Source of the DNA: Catenuloplanes niger
GTDB lineage: Bacteria > Actinomycetota > Actinomycetes > Mycobacteriales > Micromonosporaceae
Assembly: GCF_031458255.1 (NCBI RefSeq)
Contig: NZ_JAVDYC010000001.1
Coordinates: 4,163,001-4,227,000 of the forward strand
Direction: 5' to 3'
Length of the DNA stretch: 64,000 nucleotides
Shown: positions 39,994 to 47,594 of the stretch, one piece after another
How the letters are laid out: the number at the start of each line of letters is the position of its first letter
Position numbering within the stretch: position 1 is the first letter of the stretch
The notes under the pieces: model-generated
What the model saw: only the letters and a program-made list of their open reading frames with translations
What the model was told of the DNA's origin: nothing
Database searches by the model: none
Program-made: the position numbers and the translations under genes

Positions 39994-40935
39994 CAGGACC
40001 TTGCCGAGGTGGCCGCCGGACTCGACCACGCGATGCGCCTCCGCGGCGTCGCGCATCGGGATCCGGCGGTCCACGACCGGCCGGACCGCGCCGGACTCGA
40101 TCAGCGGCCAGACGTGCTCGCGCACCTGCCGGACGATCTCCGCCTTCTGCGCCGCCGGCCGGAACCGCAGCGCCGTCGCGATCAGTGTGCCGCGCTTGGC
40201 CAGCAGCTTCGAGATGTGCAGCTCGGCCGTGCGACCGCCCTGCGTACCGATGATCACGAGGCGCCCGTCGGGCCGGAGCGCCTCCACGTTCCGCGCGAGG
40301 TAGGAGCCGCCCATGATGTCCAGGATGACGTCCGGCGCGACCCGCTTCTCGAACTCCTCGGTCGCGTAGTCGATCGTCTCGTCCGCGCCCAGCTCCCGCA
40401 GCGCCGCGTGCTTGCCCCGGCTCGCCGTGGTGGCCACCGTCGCCCCGAGCGCCCGGCCCAGCTGGATCGCGAACGTGCCGATGCCGCTGCCGCCACCGTG
40501 CACCAGCAGCGTCTCACCCTTCGCCAGGTGCGCGGCCATCACCACGTTCGACCAGACCGTGCACGCCACCTCCGGGAGCGCGGCCGCGTCCACCAGGTCC
40601 GTGCCCGCCGGCACCGGGAGCACCTGCGCGGCCGGCACCACGACGCGCTCCGCGTAACCGCCGCCGGCCAGCAGCGCACAGACGCGCTCGCCGACCTCGA
40701 ACCCGGTCACGCCCTCGCCGAGCGCGGCGACGGCCCCGGAGCACTCCAGCCCCGGGTACGGTGACGCGCCCTTGGGCGGCGGGTAGTCCCCCTGGCGCTG
40801 CATCAGGTCCGCCCGGTTCACCGCGCTCGCCGCCGTCTCGATCAGCAGCTCGCCCGGACCCGGCACCGGATCCGGCACCTCCGACCAGACGAGCGCCTCC
40901 GGCCCGCCGGGCTCCGGGATCGTGATCGCATGCAT
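39982..40935 (-). CDS. NAD(P)H:quinone oxidoreductase, zinc-free MDR family
   Basis: A 317-residue medium-chain dehydrogenase/reductase of the quinone oxidoreductase type. It has VNRADLMQRQGDYPPP, GLECSGAVAALGEGV, the nucleotide-binding GGGSGIGTFAIQLGRALGA and the terminal VESGGHLGKVLLV. Structural-zinc cysteines are missing, as expected for QOR/PIG3-like enzymes. The ATG at 40935 replaces a longer in-frame start. Functionally it would fit a SoxR-type response to quinones, but no SoxR box was found in front of it. Confidence 0.92.
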   Translation of the reverse strand: MHAITIPEPGGPEALVWSEVPDPVPGPGELLIETAASAVNRADLMQRQGDYPPPKGASPYPGLECSGAVAALGEGVTGFEVGERVCALLAGGGYAERVVVPAAQVLPVPAGTDLVDAAALPEVACTVWSNVVMAAHLAKGETLLVHGGGSGIGTFAIQLGRALGATVATTASRGKHAALRELGADETIDYATEEFEKRVAPDVILDIMGGSYLARNVEALRPDGRLVIIGTQGGRTAELHISKLLAKRGTLIATALRFRPAAQKAEIVRQVREHVWPLIESGAVRPVVDRRIPMRDAAEAHRVVESGGHLGKVLLVA

Positions 40936-41158
40936 ACGATCCTTATACCCACCCGCGCGGACGATCCGACACCCGGCGTACCCGCCCACATCGGCGCTGG
41001 TAGAAAACTTGCGAACCGCGGGTGATCCGCGACCTGCCACCGGGGTTGAAAATCCACCCGACCGGTCTGGCAAACTGGTGGTCGGGTAGTCGCATGGCCG
41101 GAACTTTTTTGCGACTCCCAGGCGGCGGAGCGTGCCCGAGCACCCTCCGACGAAGCCG

Positions 41159-41247
41159 GGAGGGCTCGCCTAGTGGCCGATGGCGGTGGTCTTGAAAACC
41201 ACTAAGGGTGGTGACACTCTTCCAGGGTTCGAATCCCTGGCCCTCCG
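41159..41247 (+). tRNA. tRNA-Ser (anticodon TGA), integration target of the AICE
   Basis: An 89-base type II tRNA. Acceptor arms GGAGGGC (41159-41165) and GCCCTCC (41240-41246) pair, followed by discriminator G at 41247; CCA is not encoded. The anticodon arm GTGGT-CTTGAAA-ACCAC gives anticodon TGA at 41193-41195. The long variable arm AAGGGTG-GTGA-CACTCTT and the T-arm CCAGG...CCTGG fit tRNA-Ser. The 3' part from 41190 is duplicated at 56533, so the 3' half of this gene is now supplied by the integrated element. Confidence 0.95.
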
Positions 41248-41250
41248 CAT
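41190..41250 (+). repeat. attL: 61-base direct repeat inside tRNA-Ser
   Basis: 61 bases starting TCTTGAAAACCACTA are repeated at 56533-56593 with two differences (A41205/G56548 and T41220/C56563). The repeat runs from the anticodon loop to just beyond the tRNA 3' end. The two differing bases pair with each other in the variable arm, so the change is A-T to G-C. Confidence 0.95.
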
Positions 41251-41263
41251 CCACGTGCGGAAA

Positions 41264-41306
41264 GCGGGTCGTCAGCAGCGGAAACGCTGCGGCGGCCCGC
41301 TTCTTG
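41264..41306 (+). terminator. Terminator behind tRNA-Ser, element-borne copy
   Basis: GCGGGTCG...GCAGCG and CGCTGC...CGGCCCGC form a long stem around GAAA, followed by TTCTTG. A related but diverged stem stands at the same distance after the attR repeat, so the element brought its own tRNA 3' end with terminator. Confidence 0.75.
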
Positions 41307-41630
41307 CTTCTCCGGCTGCGGTCCCACTGTGTCTCGCTTGATCTTGCTGTCGCTCGGCGTTCGGGGGCGTATCGGGGGGAAGGTCTCGACGGGCTCCCGC
41401 CACGCTTCCGGGGGCTTGTGCGCCGTCGGACCGCTTGTGGTCCGGGCGGCGCGTGTTCGGTACGTCACAGGTGCGGTCGACGGTCCGGGCGTCCGGCTTG
41501 CGCCGCGCGGTGGGTAACCCGAGGGGACCGGAGGCAAGCCGCGCAGCGGCGCGGCAGCCGATCGCCGGGAGCAACAGCGGCGGCCGGCCACCCACGCGAT
41601 CGTCACGGTCTGGACCACCACGGGTCGTCG
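41307..41630. other. Left end of AICE, no gene seen
   Basis: Between the terminator and the Mrr-like gene there is no supported reading frame. The stretch holds a 19-mer related to one near the right end (41363-41381) and several G-rich runs. It is the left half of what would be attP-flanking DNA after excision. Confidence 0.5.
41363..41381 (+). repeat. 19-mer shared by both element ends (left copy)
   Basis: GGGGGCGTATCGGGGGGAA here and GGGGGCGTATCCGGGGGAA at 56439-56457 differ at one position and have the same orientation. They lie 113 bases right of the attL repeat and 76 bases left of the attR repeat, so they would flank the core in the circular form. They may be integrase or excisionase arm sites. 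Confidence 0.5.
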
Positions 41631-42179
41631 TCAGTTGGGCGACTGTGGCCGCAACCAGAGGTAGAGCAGGAAGTCCAACTCCGTGATCTCCTCAGCGTCG
41701 TGCGGCGGCAGAAACGCCTCGTCCTCCCCCGGCTCGCGCTGCTTCGGGATCGTCAGCTCTCGGTACCGGCCAGGTCGGTTGAGCGCGAGCAGCATGACCG
41801 CGGGGCTCCTTATCGCTGCGGCGCGGGCTCGGGCGTTCCTGGTGAATCCGGAGATCGAGTAGAGGATGCCGCAGTCCGCCGCGATGTCCAGGAGCTTGCC
41901 CGCGAAGTGCTCGACCGCTCCGACGCCTACTGCCTGCTGCCGCTGCCTGCATTCGATCGCGACGGCGACATCCTCTCCCATGACCGGTCCCCACATCAGG
42001 ATCTCGACCGGCCGCGGGCTGCCGCTGAGCCGGCCGATCAGAGTCCGGTTGTACAGAGTGGTGGGCCGCCCGTCGAAGCAGAAGGTGAGCCGGCTGATCG
42101 AGCGCTGGTACCGCTCCAACGCGAGAGCCGCGTTCTGGTCCAGCGCGGGCGCGACTTGGGCATCGTCGGGAGAAACCAT
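41631..42179 (-). CDS. Mrr-like restriction-endonuclease-fold protein
   Basis: A 182-residue protein. Residues about 56-120 follow the Mrr/PD-(D/E)XK core: VEILMWGPVMGEDVAVAIEC, then AVEHFAGKLLDIAADCGILY, then ISGFTRNARARAAA. The usual catalytic E-x-K appears as IECRQR, with Arg in the Lys place, and the helix-strand-helix after it (nuclease domain 'v..f...l.d...gil.t..gft..a...A') is well kept. Mrr-type nucleases cut modified or foreign DNA. Arg for Lys could lower or change activity. It is the first gene inside attL and diverges from the OLD-like gene, with 263 bases between starts. I infer a defence-related cargo gene. Confidence 0.65.
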   Translation of the reverse strand: MVSPDDAQVAPALDQNAALALERYQRSISRLTFCFDGRPTTLYNRTLIGRLSGSPRPVEILMWGPVMGEDVAVAIECRQRQQAVGVGAVEHFAGKLLDIAADCGILYSISGFTRNARARAAAIRSPAVMLLALNRPGRYRELTIPKQREPGEDEAFLPPHDAEEITELDFLLYLWLRPQSPN

Positions 42180-42442
42180 GCCGCGACGTTAAAAGCACTC
42201 ACCTGCTCAAGGTCGCCCACCGTGTGCGTCGCCGGCGGCCGATGCCGGCCGGAGGCCGCCAGCAGGCCGCTGGCGACGCGGCACCGCTTGCGGTGCCCTT
42301 GATCCAGGAGAGACCAATTCGGCAGCTAGCTACTAGCTACCGAATTCTGAAGTTTCATACAGGTTGCAGAAGCAGCACAAAGCCAGCCAATTTGCTATGC
42401 CTTGATACGGCTTGGCCAGGTTCAAGACTGACCCACCTCTGC
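42180..42442. promoter_or_regulatory. Divergent promoter region of nuclease and OLD-like gene; GC drop begins here
   Basis: These 263 bases separate two divergent starts. Base composition falls abruptly at about 42310. GCTAGCTACTAGCTA (about 42324-42339) is a partly palindromic repeat. No clear ribosome site precedes either start, so one or both messages may be leaderless. Longer readings of the OLD-like frame into this region are possible. Confidence 0.45.
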
Positions 42443-44272
42443 ATGATCAACCATGTCGGGCATGATGTCTTAGTGGATACAGGAAAACCGGACTTGCTCA
42501 AGCTGACACGAGTTTCGCTCTTGAGTGGAGAGCAGATTGCTGTAGCTGAAGGTCTAACCGTGGTGGTTGGACCTAACAATGCCGGCAAGAGTAGATTGCT
42601 CCAGGAAATTGCTGAGCGCCTAACGCTTGTACAACTAGAGCCGCACATCCGGCCAAAGGTGACTGCTGGGATTGAGGTTGAAAGAAGGTGCGAGGAGGAG
42701 GCACTGATTGACTGGATGCGTGGGCGGTATAAGTTCTACGCCCCTGGATCGTATCCGCATGGGATCTACGAAGAAGAGAGCTTCACTTCACTCGGTGGGC
42801 CAGGGGTCGCGGTACGCGAGATCAAAAGAAGTTGGACCTCCGGGCAATCCAGTTTTGGCAAGCTCGCAAACTTCTTGCTGCGTCACATTCCCGCCGGGCA
42901 GGCTCAGAGCGCGGTGGCTACTTCCTCGTCTTTCAACGCCCTGCAAGAGGCTCCGACGCAACCGCTTCAATTCCTCTACGCTAATCGAGACCTAGAACGC
43001 CTTGCAAGCGAGGAGATGAGGTCGGCATTCGGCGAGCACCTTACCGTCAATCGATATGGCGGTAGTCAGATTACTCTGCACGTTGGAACTGTGGCCGCAG
43101 AGGAAGGCCCCGCCCCAGCCTCACCCGAGTATCTTGAAGAAATCAAATCACTTCCTCTTCTTCAAGATCAAGGTGACGGCGTTAAGTCATTCATGGGAAT
43201 GGTTCTAACTGTCATAACTGCAGGATACCCACTTCTTTTAATTGACGAGCCAGAAGCGTTTCTCCACCCACCTCAGGCCTACATGCTTGGTCGGTTCCTT
43301 GCGAGGCAGCACGATCGTGGCGTCCAAGTAATAGTTGCCACACACAGTGACGACATCCTTCGCGGAATTATGTCTGAAAAGTCGTCAGCAAGTGCGGTTA
43401 CCGTTGTGCGACTGACGCGTTCAAGCAAGGGCAATCACGCTGCGCAAGTGCATGTCGATAGGGTCCAACAGGTATACGAGGACCCACTGATCAAGTATTT
43501 CGGCATCCTGGACGGGCTTTTCTCTCATGGTGTAATGCTTTGCGAGGCAGGATCTGACTGCACGTATTATCGTGCGGTTCTTGAGTCTACCGTTAAGGTA
43601 TTGGACGGCGGCTTTGAGGTTTCAGCCCTAAGCGTGCACTTCGCACACTGCGGAGGCAAAACGGGCATCCCAAAAGCGGTGAGGGCACTAAGGGCCGCCC
43701 GGGTTCCTGTGGGATGCGCCGTGGACATCGACTTCCTGCAGGACGATGGAGACTTCACCGCATTAGTGGAAGCATGTGGTGGCAATTCAAAGAGTATGCA
43801 AAAAAATCGCAGTGTCGTACTGGCGGCAATCAAGTCCCGCATGAAGTACGCCGACAAAGATTTTGCCCGTTTTAAAATCACTGAAATCCTTAATAATGTT
43901 GATGGAGATCGGATCATGCCGGCCCAGGCAGCAGAAATTCGGTCTCTTATCACGCCGTCCAGTGGATGGAAGCTGTTCAAAAGCCAAGGTAAGGCACTCT
44001 TGATGGGCGAGGCGGCCGCCGCGTATGCATCACTAGACTCGGCACTGAAGAGTATAGGAATCTTCCTCGTCCCCGTGGGTGAACTTGAGTGTTTCCATAG
44101 GGATGTTCCTTCAAAGGACAAGGCAGCTTGGCTGCGTCAAGTTCTTGAATCCCGCGCTTACGAGGAGTCAGCGGAGGCTACAGCATACGTGAAGAATATC
44201 GCTGAATTTATCTGGCAACACCAAGATCAGGCGGCAACCACGGAAGGTAAAATCATCGGGGCCGCCGATTAG
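42443..44272 (+). CDS. OLD-family ATPase with C-terminal TOPRIM nuclease domain
   Basis: 609 residues from the ATG at 42443 (GTG 42473 is an alternative; an earlier ATG would add an unlikely Arg-rich leader). The ATPase has Walker A GPNNAGKS (43-50), ABC-type signature QGDGVKS (243-249), Walker B LLLIDEPEA (264-272) and His301 (VATHSDD). The TOPRIM domain follows: Glu368 (LCEAGSD), GGKTGIPKAVRAL, and Asp428/Asp430 (VDIDFL). This is the layout of OLD nucleases, which include GajA and phage-defence proteins. No UvrD (GajB), reverse transcriptase or separate AriB lies next to it, so a class 1 OLD or a new pairing with the nuclease is likely. GC is far below the neighbours and TTA codons encode Leu266 and Leu441. 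Confidence 0.88.
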   Translation: MINHVGHDVLVDTGKPDLLKLTRVSLLSGEQIAVAEGLTVVVGPNNAGKSRLLQEIAERLTLVQLEPHIRPKVTAGIEVERRCEEEALIDWMRGRYKFYAPGSYPHGIYEEESFTSLGGPGVAVREIKRSWTSGQSSFGKLANFLLRHIPAGQAQSAVATSSSFNALQEAPTQPLQFLYANRDLERLASEEMRSAFGEHLTVNRYGGSQITLHVGTVAAEEGPAPASPEYLEEIKSLPLLQDQGDGVKSFMGMVLTVITAGYPLLLIDEPEAFLHPPQAYMLGRFLARQHDRGVQVIVATHSDDILRGIMSEKSSASAVTVVRLTRSSKGNHAAQVHVDRVQQVYEDPLIKYFGILDGLFSHGVMLCEAGSDCTYYRAVLESTVKVLDGGFEVSALSVHFAHCGGKTGIPKAVRALRAARVPVGCAVDIDFLQDDGDFTALVEACGGNSKSMQKNRSVVLAAIKSRMKYADKDFARFKITEILNNVDGDRIMPAQAAEIRSLITPSSGWKLFKSQGKALLMGEAAAAYASLDSALKSIGIFLVPVGELECFHRDVPSKDKAAWLRQVLESRAYEESAEATAYVKNIAEFIWQHQDQAATTEGKIIGAAD

Positions 44273-44366
44273 TTTACGTGCATCCCTCTCACCGTCTGCC
44301 ACGCCGAACCGCCGCGTCGTGGAGTTTCATGCAATCCGATTATCTGTGATCTAATCGCGATCAGCA

Positions 44367-44585
44367 TTAAGCGGGATTTTTGGGCGGGCTTCCGTTTATT
44401 GCGTACTTACGTCCAATATCTTGAATCAAGGCAATCCATGAGGGTGGGCTGAACTGGAGGGTCGGCCCAGATCGAAATTTGCTATCCCGAACCCAAACCT
44501 GGCGGGAAGCTGTAAAGGCTACCTCAACGCAGTGGCCGCCGTTGGGACTGCTGCGGGTGGACTTTTTCCATGTCAGGTTGTCCAT
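44367..44585 (-). CDS. DUF397 protein
   Basis: A 72-residue DUF397 protein: NLTWKKSTRSSPNGGHCVEV, then VWVRDSK and LQFSPPSWIALI. DUF397 proteins in actinomycetes nearly always follow an XRE/DUF5753 regulator and act as small partner or antagonist of it, as with the WhiJ and Scr1/Scr2 type loci. Here the start overlaps the end of such a gene by 13 bases. The gene has the same low GC as the OLD-like gene, unlike its partner, so the two parts of the pair may have different histories. Confidence 0.93.
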   Translation of the reverse strand: MDNLTWKKSTRSSPNGGHCVEVAFTASRQVWVRDSKFRSGPTLQFSPPSWIALIQDIGRKYAINGSPPKNPA

Positions 44586-45412
44586 GACTCTGTGGCCTCC
44601 TGGATCAGCTTGAGGGACTGACGTTGGGGAAGGGCTTCTCCTAGGAGACCTTCCCAGATGTGGTGGATGGCATCAACGTCTGTCGTGGCCTCGATGACCA
44701 GGCCGCGGAGTTGGGTGTCGATGTAGGCGATCTCGGGATGGCCTGGGATAGTGGCGAGTGCGAAGGCGCCGGCTAGGCCTCTGTGTGTGCCGACCTCGGT
44801 GCGGAGGATGTGGATCTCGATGGTGCCGCCGCGGCTGGCCGTGGCTAGGTGGTCGAGTTGGTTGCGCATCACCTCGGGTGTTGGGCCGATGGGGCGGTGG
44901 AGGACTGACTCTTCGAGGATCGTGATGAGCCGTGGGGGGTTTGGGCGGTTGAAGATCTGCTGCCGGTCGATGCGGGCCGCTACTGCGCGTTGGAGAGTGT
45001 CCTCATCGGCTGCTGGGTCGCCGGCTTGGAACATGGCGTGGGCGTAGGCGGGGGTCTGTAGCAAGCCGTCCAGGACGAGTGGTTGGTATGAGCGGAGCTT
45101 GGTGGCGGCCTGCTCGATGTCTGCCCAGGGGCGGAACCACTCGGGCAAGGTCTCCCGGGTTGCGGTTGCCTGTGCGGTTTCCAAGAGTCGAACGAGCAGA
45201 CCCGCGGTACCGAGTATCTCGTCGGCGCGACGAATGAGGGCGTCGCTCGGCAGGCGCCGGCCGGTCTCGACAGCGGAGATCTGGCTGTCGGAGAAGTGGA
45301 TCTCTGCGCCGAGTTCTTGTTGAGTTATGCCGCGAGATTCGCGTGCGATCCGGAGTTCTCTGCCTAGAGAGATCAGCGTCGGGTGAGGTGTGCGTGTTGG
45401 ATTGTTGATCAC
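44573..45412 (-). CDS. XRE-family regulator with DUF5753 domain
   Basis: A 279-residue protein started with GTG at 45412. Residues about 12-70 are an XRE HTH (GRELRIARESRGITQQELGA, SDSQISAVETGRRLP). Residues about 90-275 are a DUF5753 domain (SYQPLVLDGLLQTPAYAHAM, DRQQIFNRPNPPRLITILEE, GTHRGLAGAFALATIPGHPE). The pair with a DUF397 protein is the classic actinomycete regulatory module. In WhiJ-type systems, loss of one partner releases developmental or antibiotic genes. On this AICE it may control cargo or host functions. Confidence 0.93.
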   Translation of the reverse strand: MINNPTRTPHPTLISLGRELRIARESRGITQQELGAEIHFSDSQISAVETGRRLPSDALIRRADEILGTAGLLVRLLETAQATATRETLPEWFRPWADIEQAATKLRSYQPLVLDGLLQTPAYAHAMFQAGDPAADEDTLQRAVAARIDRQQIFNRPNPPRLITILEESVLHRPIGPTPEVMRNQLDHLATASRGGTIEIHILRTEVGTHRGLAGAFALATIPGHPEIAYIDTQLRGLVIEATTDVDAIHHIWEGLLGEALPQRQSLKLIQEATESWTT

Positions 45413-45602
45413 GGCGCACCACAGCTATTCCACATGAAAGGTCTCAGATTCCCTTGCTGGCTCGCTGCTTCTGACTGCTGGGCATGGGGAGTCGGATCGG
45501 TTCCGTCGAGCGGTGCTGTCGGAAATAGTGTTCTCAGGTTCGATTGGTTACGAGGCGGGCGAGGCGGCCGCCTTGGTCGACATCCCTGTGCGAGGAGAAT
45601 CG

Positions 45603-45959
45603 ATGTCTGCGGAAGCTTCTGAGGACAAGACGGAAAGAGCGAACGATGATCACCCGCTCTGGTGCGATTCGGCTGAGTGTCGGGTGAACACGCCGGGCGC
45701 ATGGCATCGGTCGCGTATGGAGTTCATGCAATTGAGTGATGCGCTGGGTACTCGGGTTGGAATGCGCCTGCTCAGGTGCACGTCGTCGCCGGACGTGACC
45801 TGCGTCGAGTTCGAGGCATACGCCGTCGGTATCGAGGAGCCGGTGATGGAGCTGATCCTCGTGGAGGAAGACCTTGAGAGGTTCTCCAGCCTGCTCACCT
45901 CCACGGCGCACGCCTTGGGCGTGGAGACGGCGCAGTCGGTGCGCCTTGCGATTGTGTGA
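45603..45959 (+). CDS. AICE accessory protein, DUF6907-like, 118 aa
   Basis: The ATG at 45603 follows GAGGAGA by four bases, so I reject a longer reading from 45513. The N-terminal DHPLWCDSAECRVNT, then AWHRS, is the short Cys/His pattern seen in DUF6907-type proteins on actinobacterial plasmids. The rest is a beta-rich domain (MRLLRCTSSPDVTCVEFEAY) and an acidic helix (EEDLERFSSLLTSTAHALG). There may be a metal site formed by Cys, Cys and His. It stands alone between the XRE and YdcF genes. Function unknown. Confidence 0.65.
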   Translation: MSAEASEDKTERANDDHPLWCDSAECRVNTPGAWHRSRMEFMQLSDALGTRVGMRLLRCTSSPDVTCVEFEAYAVGIEEPVMELILVEEDLERFSSLLTSTAHALGVETAQSVRLAIV

Positions 45960-46003
45960 GCGCACGGGGCAAGCCGGGGGAGGTGGGCTTCGAGCTTGAG
46001 CCC

Positions 46004-46669
46004 TCAGACCAGGCGGCTTGTGTAGCCGGCTGCCACGAGGCGCCCGTATGCCGCGCGGACTGAGTCGGGCATCGGCTGGGGGATCGCCCAGCCGGCCTCG
46101 GCCCACGTATCGATGCGTTGGGTATCGCCGACCATGGTGTCGATGACCTTCTTCGCGTTGCCGATGAAGGCGAAGTAGTCGTCGATGGGCAGAGGGTGTG
46201 AGGCGCAAATGACGTCGACCTCGGGCCAGTGCTTCTTGCAGATGGAGTAGCCACGTCGCTGCTGGTAGGGGCGGGACATGAGGGTGACGGTCTTGATGTC
46301 CTTGTAGCCACGCTCCTCCAGCAGCTCGCGGGAAAGGACGATGTTCTCCGCGGTGTGCCGGGCCTTCGTCTCGATGAGGATTGCCTCGTCAGGGACGCCG
46401 TGCTCAAGGGCGTACTCGCGGTAGTGCACGGCCTCGCCGCGCGGGAAGACCTCAACCGTGGGCGGCGCGTTGGCGCCTGTGAACAGCAGGATCGGGTACA
46501 TGCCGCGGTGGTAGAGGTCGGTGCCGATCATGGCTACACCGATGTCATGGCTGCCCAGTCCGATGCCGATGTCGGTGGGACGGAGTTCGTGGCCCATCTG
46601 GTGGTAGTTCCACAGGGTCTCGACATCCTCGCGGATCTCGGCGGGGATGACGGCCGGGCTGTTCGTCAT
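46004..46669 (-). CDS. YdcF-family protein (DUF218)
   Basis: A 221-residue soluble protein with the DUF218 pattern: IGIGLGSHDIGVAM, ILLFTGANAPP, GEAVHYREYALEHGVP, ETKARHTAENIVLSRELL and TVTLMSRPYQQRRGYSICKK. There is no membrane segment, unlike SanA/ElyC types, so it is the small YdcF form, for which SAM binding was reported in E. coli. Its activity is unknown. GGAGG precedes the ATG at 46669. It follows the GntR gene by 21 bases, and I recall GntR-YdcF pairs as recurring on AICEs and actinobacterial plasmids. Confidence 0.9.
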   Translation of the reverse strand: MTNSPAVIPAEIREDVETLWNYHQMGHELRPTDIGIGLGSHDIGVAMIGTDLYHRGMYPILLFTGANAPPTVEVFPRGEAVHYREYALEHGVPDEAILIETKARHTAENIVLSRELLEERGYKDIKTVTLMSRPYQQRRGYSICKKHWPEVDVICASHPLPIDDYFAFIGNAKKVIDTMVGDTQRIDTWAEAGWAIPQPMPDSVRAAYGRLVAAGYTSRLV

Positions 46670-46690
46670 GGCGTGGCCTCCGGGTGAAGG

Positions 46691-47458
46691 TCAGTCGGGG
46701 ATCTGGAAGTGGTAGGTCCAGGCGAAGCGGGAAGCGGCATGGACGCCGCGGGCGAACTCGACCGGGCGTCCCTCGGCCGTGTACGTGATGCGGTGCAGGA
46801 TCATCACCGGCTCGCCGCCGGGGAGTTGGAGTAGCTCGATCTCGTCGGGCGTCGGCATCCGGGCGCGAACGGTTTCGGTGATGTTGTCCGGCTCCAAGCC
46901 CTGGCTTGTCAGGACGGCGAAGCCACCACCGCGGCCGGCCGGGCCGGCCTTCGCGTCGACGAGCGGTGTGCCCTCGACGTCCTCCGGCCGGTAGTAGCTG
47001 TTCAGGGTGTGCGTCGGCGCGCCGGCTTCCTTGACCAGACGCGCTCGCTCGTAGACCTGATCACCGACCTCGAGACCGAGCGCTTCCGCGATGTCGGCGT
47101 CCGCGGTCGTCATCCGTACCGTCTGGGTCTGGTCTCCGGGTTTCCATGGCCGGCCGGTGGCCTCGCGGTCGGCGGCGAACGCGACCAGGCCGGCGGCCTT
47201 CCACTTGCTCTTCGCGTAGCGGTCGGCGCCGAGGCGCTTCATCGGCAGGCGTGGGCGGACCACGGTGCCGCGACGGCGGACCGGAGTGACGAGACCTTCG
47301 GCTTCGAGGATGCGTACCGCCTGGCGAACGGTCTTGATGTTGACGCCGTGCAGCGTCGCGATCTCCTCCTGTTTGGGCAGCGTGGTGCCCTCGGCGTACT
47401 CGCCGCGTGAGATCGCCGCTCGCAGGATGGCCGCCAGTTCTCGGTAGCCGGTGGTCAT
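46691..47458 (-). CDS. GntR-family regulator (HutC/UTRA type)
   Basis: A 255-residue regulator. Residues about 1-70 are the GntR winged helix (YRELAAILRAAISRGEYAEG, TTLPKQEEIATLHGVNIKTV). Residues about 100-250 are a UTRA effector domain (VYERARLVKEAGAPTHTLNS, GEPVMILHRITYTAEGRPVE). In pSAM2-type elements a GntR protein, KorSA, represses pra and transfer genes. This is one of two such proteins here; its adjacent YdcF partner and the palindrome at 47559 suggest it mainly controls its own divergent region. Confidence 0.92.
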   Translation of the reverse strand: MTTGYRELAAILRAAISRGEYAEGTTLPKQEEIATLHGVNIKTVRQAVRILEAEGLVTPVRRRGTVVRPRLPMKRLGADRYAKSKWKAAGLVAFAADREATGRPWKPGDQTQTVRMTTADADIAEALGLEVGDQVYERARLVKEAGAPTHTLNSYYRPEDVEGTPLVDAKAGPAGRGGGFAVLTSQGLEPDNITETVRARMPTPDEIELLQLPGGEPVMILHRITYTAEGRPVEFARGVHAASRFAWTYHFQIPD

Positions 47459-47521
47459 GGTCCCCCCTCGGTTGAGCGCCCTGAAGCTAGCACCTCAGAG
47501 GTCGATCTTTTTGCTTAGGAG

Positions 47522-47572
47522 TAGCTCTATTGACAGCGCTGACCCGCAGTGTCTCTAATAGAGCTAGCTCTA
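47522..47572. promoter_or_regulatory. Candidate GntR operator, palindrome TAGAGCTAGCTCTA
   Basis: A perfect 14-base palindrome, TAGAGCTAGCTCTA, lies at 47559-47572, and a half-site TAGCTCTA at 47522-47529. They are in the 136 bases between the divergent GntR gene (46691-47458) and the small zinc-ribbon gene at 47595. AT-rich half-sites of this kind suit GntR dimers. Confidence 0.6.
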
Positions 47573-47594
47573 ATGGTGATGGCGGGGAGGCCGG

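Noticed and set aside
40936-41158. SoxR box before the quinone oxidoreductase gene
   Set aside because: No CCTCAAG-CTTGAGG type dyad was found in the upstream region, so SoxR control of the neighbour is not supported by sequence.
41307-41630. Remnant of a second integrase gene
   Set aside because: The shared 19-mer hinted at an int 3' end, but no further similarity to the integrase tail could be followed in any frame.
42224-42442. Longer N-terminus of the OLD-like protein
   Set aside because: The additional 73 residues are Arg/Pro-rich, straddle the sharp GC change and have no family counterpart; the ATPase fold begins soon after the ATG at 42443.
42443-44272. Gabija, PARIS or retron-Eco8 system
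   Set aside because: The protein has the ATPase-TOPRIM layout, but no UvrD helicase, separate TOPRIM partner or reverse transcriptase is encoded within several kilobases.
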